Below, piece by piece: positions 61,954 through 64,000 of a stretch of 64,000 nt of DNA. Origin of the DNA: CAVRXZ01 sp963773035 (GTDB taxonomy: Bacteria; Acidobacteriota; Vicinamibacteria; Vicinamibacterales; CAVVIG01); assembly GCA_963773035.1 (NCBI GenBank), contig CAVYZX010000008.1, positions 1-64,000 on the forward strand, in the 5' to 3' direction. The position numbers were made by a program, and so were the translations under genes. The notes beneath the pieces were generated by a model. It ran no database searches and was not told the origin of the DNA. It saw nothing but the letters and a program-made list of their open reading frames with translations. How positions within the stretch are numbered: position 1 is the stretch's first letter; each line of letters opens with the position of its first letter.

Positions 61954-62879
61954 ATGTCGTCTGGACTGGTCTTGGCCTCGTCGGGCGTGTTTGTTGCCGT
62001 CGCCCTCATGGTTGGCGTGACCTTGTCGTGGTGGCTCTCCAGGGCCTCGCCCGAGCGCAGGCGTCTTGCGCGCGTCGCCGACGCCGGGGCTGCGGGCTGG
62101 TCGTCGAAAACCGGCCGCTGGCGGAAGGCCTCGATCCGGCGGTGGAACGGCTGTCCCGATTGCTGTCAAGAAGCGCGAAAGACATGTCGCGCTTGCAACG
62201 ACGACTTGCGCGCGCCGGACTTCATTCAGTCGCAGCGCGTGACCTTTACTTTTCGCGGCGCCGAGACTTCTGCTGCCGCTGGCCTTTGGCGGTGCAGCCG
62301 CGCTGATGATCAACCGCGGCGGAACCGGTTGGCTGCTCGCCGGGTTCGCCGCCATCGTCGGGCTATTGCTTCCCGGCTTCTATGTGGATCACAAACGAAC
62401 GCAGCAGGCAAAAGGAGCATTCAGAACGGTTTGCCGGACGCGCTTGGACTTGCTTGACGGTGTGCGTCGAGGCGGGGAGCGGCCTCGATCAGGCGATCTC
62501 GAAGGCGAGCGACGAACTCGAGGTCGCCCATCCAGCACTCGCTCGTGAGTTCAAGTTGGTCACCACGGAGATCCGCGCCGGCAAACCCCGGCTGGATGCG
62601 TTCAAGAATTTCGCGCAGCGCACCGGCGTGGAGGATGTGCGAAGCCTCGTGGCGATGCTCACGCAGACCGATCGGTTCGGCACGAGCATCAGCCAGGCGC
62701 TGCGAACGCACGCCGAAACGTCCCGAACGAAGCGCCGACAGCGCGCAGAAGAGCGTGCGGGAAAGGTTGGCGTGAAACTGGTGTTTCCGCTGGCGTTATG
62801 CCTGTTTCCGGCGCTCTACATCGTCTGCTTCGGTCCGGCGGCCATCAGGATTTATCGGACGCTGTTGGTCGGGCCTTAA
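61954..62879 (+). CDS. tadC: Type II secretion F-domain protein TadC, frameshifted
   Basis: The second platform protein. An N-terminal TM (VLASSGVFVAVALMVGVTLSWWL), a region in a second frame (AVERLSRLLSRSAKDMSRLQRRLARAG), TM helices in a third (LLAGFAAIVGLLLPGFYVD), then the T2SSF domain LTVCVEAGSGLDQAISKASDELEVAHPALAREFKLV, VRSLVAMLTQTDRFGTSISQALRTHAET, and a C-terminal helix (VFPLALCLFPALYIVCFGPAAI) to 62879. At least three frameshifts. It begins 3 bp after tadB. Confidence 0.88.
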
Positions 62880-62900
62880 CTGAAAGGCACGAGACTCCCT

Positions 62901-63003
62901 ATGAGTACGACGACTCATCGTTGCGGTTATTGTTGCGATCGTCTTCGGGATCTTGTACGTCGTGCGGCGGCGCAGTCGACTCAGCCGAGAGGATCGCGAC
63001 TGA
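62901..63003 (+). CDS. Small single-TM protein between tadC and tadD, one frameshift
   Basis: ATG 62901 (MSTT) continues, after a one-base shift, as LIVAVIVAIVFGILYVVRRRSRLSREDRD and stops at 63003. About 34 residues: one TM helix followed by a basic tail. The restored sequence is good membrane-protein sequence and its stop abuts the tadD ATG (TGATG). The function is unknown; it may be a small accessory to the pilus platform. Confidence 0.45.
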
Positions 63004-63943
63004 TGAAATGCTCACTCGCGTGATCCGGCTGGACGCGAACGCGTGCGGCGAATCTGGCGGTCTGTCTGACGATTATCTTCGCTGCGGCTGCCTTCGGGTG
63101 TGCGTCAGCTTCACATGCGTCGGTTCGCGGATCGAATTCGAGATTCAGTCGAGTCGTACATCCGGCGTGTCCGCACCTTGTCGGCTGAGTCCCAGCCTAA
63201 ATCCACACCGAGTGTCCCACCGTCGAGTCCTGGGATCCGCGGCTGTCGGCGGCTCTGCTCACGCTGGCGCTGCAGACCGACCGCCGAACAGCATCGTCGT
63301 GTCGCGCTCGAGTATCGGCGTCTCAACATTCTCGACCGGGCGTACGCGCACCTGGACGAAGCGATTCGACTCGATCCGCATGACGCCGCCGCCTTCGATG
63401 CAAGCGCGAGAATTTGGAGGGATTGGGGTTTCGGCTCAACAGGGTACTGAACGACGCCAGCGCGCGCGGTGCGCCTCGCGCCGGCGTCGGCGGCGGCGGC
63501 CAATACCTCGGGACACTGTGGCAGGCGCTGGGAAATATGGCGAGGCCGCCGGTGGTACGAGCACGCGTTGATGCTCGATCCAGGTGCCACATTCGCGATG
63601 AACAACTTGTGCTACGCGCTCGATCACCACACGGCAGAACGACGCGGTCGATACGTGCGCCGCGCGGTCGTGATGGCGCCGCAGTCAAGGCGGCAAGGAA
63701 CAACCTGGCGTTGGCGCACGCGGCGCGGGTGATTTCGTCGCGAGCGCCTCAGGAACTGGAGATGCCGACCGATGCGGCCACTTCCCAGTACAACGTTGGA
63801 ATTCTCTATATGGCCGATCGCCAATTCGACAAGGCCATTTCCGCATTTGAAGAAGCGGCCAGAGCTGAAGCCCAGTTCGAGCACGCCGAAGCGCGGGCGC
63901 GCAGGCTCGCGTGCGTGGCGAGCCGTCGACCGCGAACGAATAG
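63004..63943 (+). CDS. tadD: TadD-like TPR lipoprotein, heavily frameshifted
   Basis: After ATG 63004 and a frameshift comes a lipoprotein signal (ANLAVCLTIIFAAAAFGCASA). TPR-like helices follow in changing frames: LTLALQTDRRTAEQHRRVALEYRRLNILDRAYAHLDEAIRLDPHDAAAF, GEAAGWYEHALMLDPGATFAMNNL, SQYNVGILYMADRQFDKAISAFEEAARAEAQF. The likely end is TAG 63943 (EPSTANE). TadD is the outer-membrane pilotin-type partner of the secretin. This is the most damaged gene of the window. Confidence 0.78.
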
Positions 63944-63955
63944 CGAGATCACGGA

Positions 63956-64000
63956 ATGTCTGAAGCGATGGTCGATACCCCGCTGACGTTTCGCATGCCA
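63956..64000 (+). CDS. Start of a further gene (partial)
   Basis: ATG 63956 opens MSEAMVDTPLTFRMP and runs off the right edge 12 bp after the tadD stop. Too short to identify; given the order it is probably another gene of the pilus transcription unit. Confidence 0.3.
   Translation, partial: MSEAMVDTPLTFRMP

Overview
The window reads as one chromosomal contig segment of a moderately high-GC Gram-negative environmental bacterium. An acidobacterium, probably of the Vicinamibacteria type, is my inference. It rests on paired DUF1592/DUF1552 proteins, PEGA and carboxypeptidase-regulatory proteins, sensor kinases with seven-bladed propeller repeats, several cytochromes of one family, an S23-type four-helix-bundle gene, and many short intergenic repeats. 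No rRNA, prophage or CRISPR array is visible. One tRNA (Pro, UGG) is present.

Layout. 1-2.8 kb: a heavily frameshifted primase-helicase-nuclease polypeptide resembling TOTE-type conflict systems, running off the left edge. 3.0-5.2 kb: tRNA-Pro, a small zinc-ribbon ORF and a TonB-C-like membrane protein. 5.6-10.3 kb: housekeeping and envelope genes (rdgB, rph, a GerMN protein, a cell-wall amidase, a fungal-type cytosine deaminase, a PEGA protein). 10.5-21 kb: a leftward run of secreted redox and metal proteins (cytochromes, HMBD protein, CusA-like RND pump, truncated CusB-like adaptor, YVTN propeller, porin, cupredoxin-like protein, cytochrome lipoprotein). 21.2-31.2 kb: aldo/keto reductase, an IS1595-type insertion, and a probable kinase / regulator / MHS transporter / alcohol dehydrogenase / mmsA unit. 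31.4-38.7 kb: a divergent rightward unit of DUF1592, DUF1552, ankyrin and cytochrome genes. 38.7-43 kb: HIBADH-type dehydrogenase, SDR, HpaB-type oxygenase, an S23 gene flanked by inverted heptad-repeat arms, and a DUF192 gene. 43.5-51 kb: a second kinase/regulator pair, PAP2 protein, a GT87 remnant, a membrane spermidine-synthase-like protein and a GT87 transferase. 51-64 kb: two PilZ-like genes, a sigma-54 activator, a good -24/-12 promoter, and a complete Flp/Tad pilus locus (flp, flp, cpaA, tadE, cpaB, cpaC, tadG, cpaE, cpaF, tadB, tadC, tadD).

How genes work together. The sigma-54 activator sits directly upstream of a GG-N10-GC promoter that reads into flp, so it probably controls the pilus locus. 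The 10.5-21 kb group looks like a metal (probably copper) handling and periplasmic electron-transfer unit. The 25-31 kb kinase and regulator probably control the adjoining transporter and dehydrogenases.

Two window-wide observations matter most. First, nearly every larger same-strand gap holds a short array of about 7-nt repeats (AGGGCTN, GTGCTNG, AATGCAA, AGTGGAA and others). These usually begin within a few bases of a stop codon and are often arranged as inverted arms; one such inverted pair encloses the S23 gene. Second, single-base frameshifts are dense at both ends (1-2.8 kb and 53.8-64 kb) and rare between. Motifs remain intact across them, which points to sequence error rather than gene decay.
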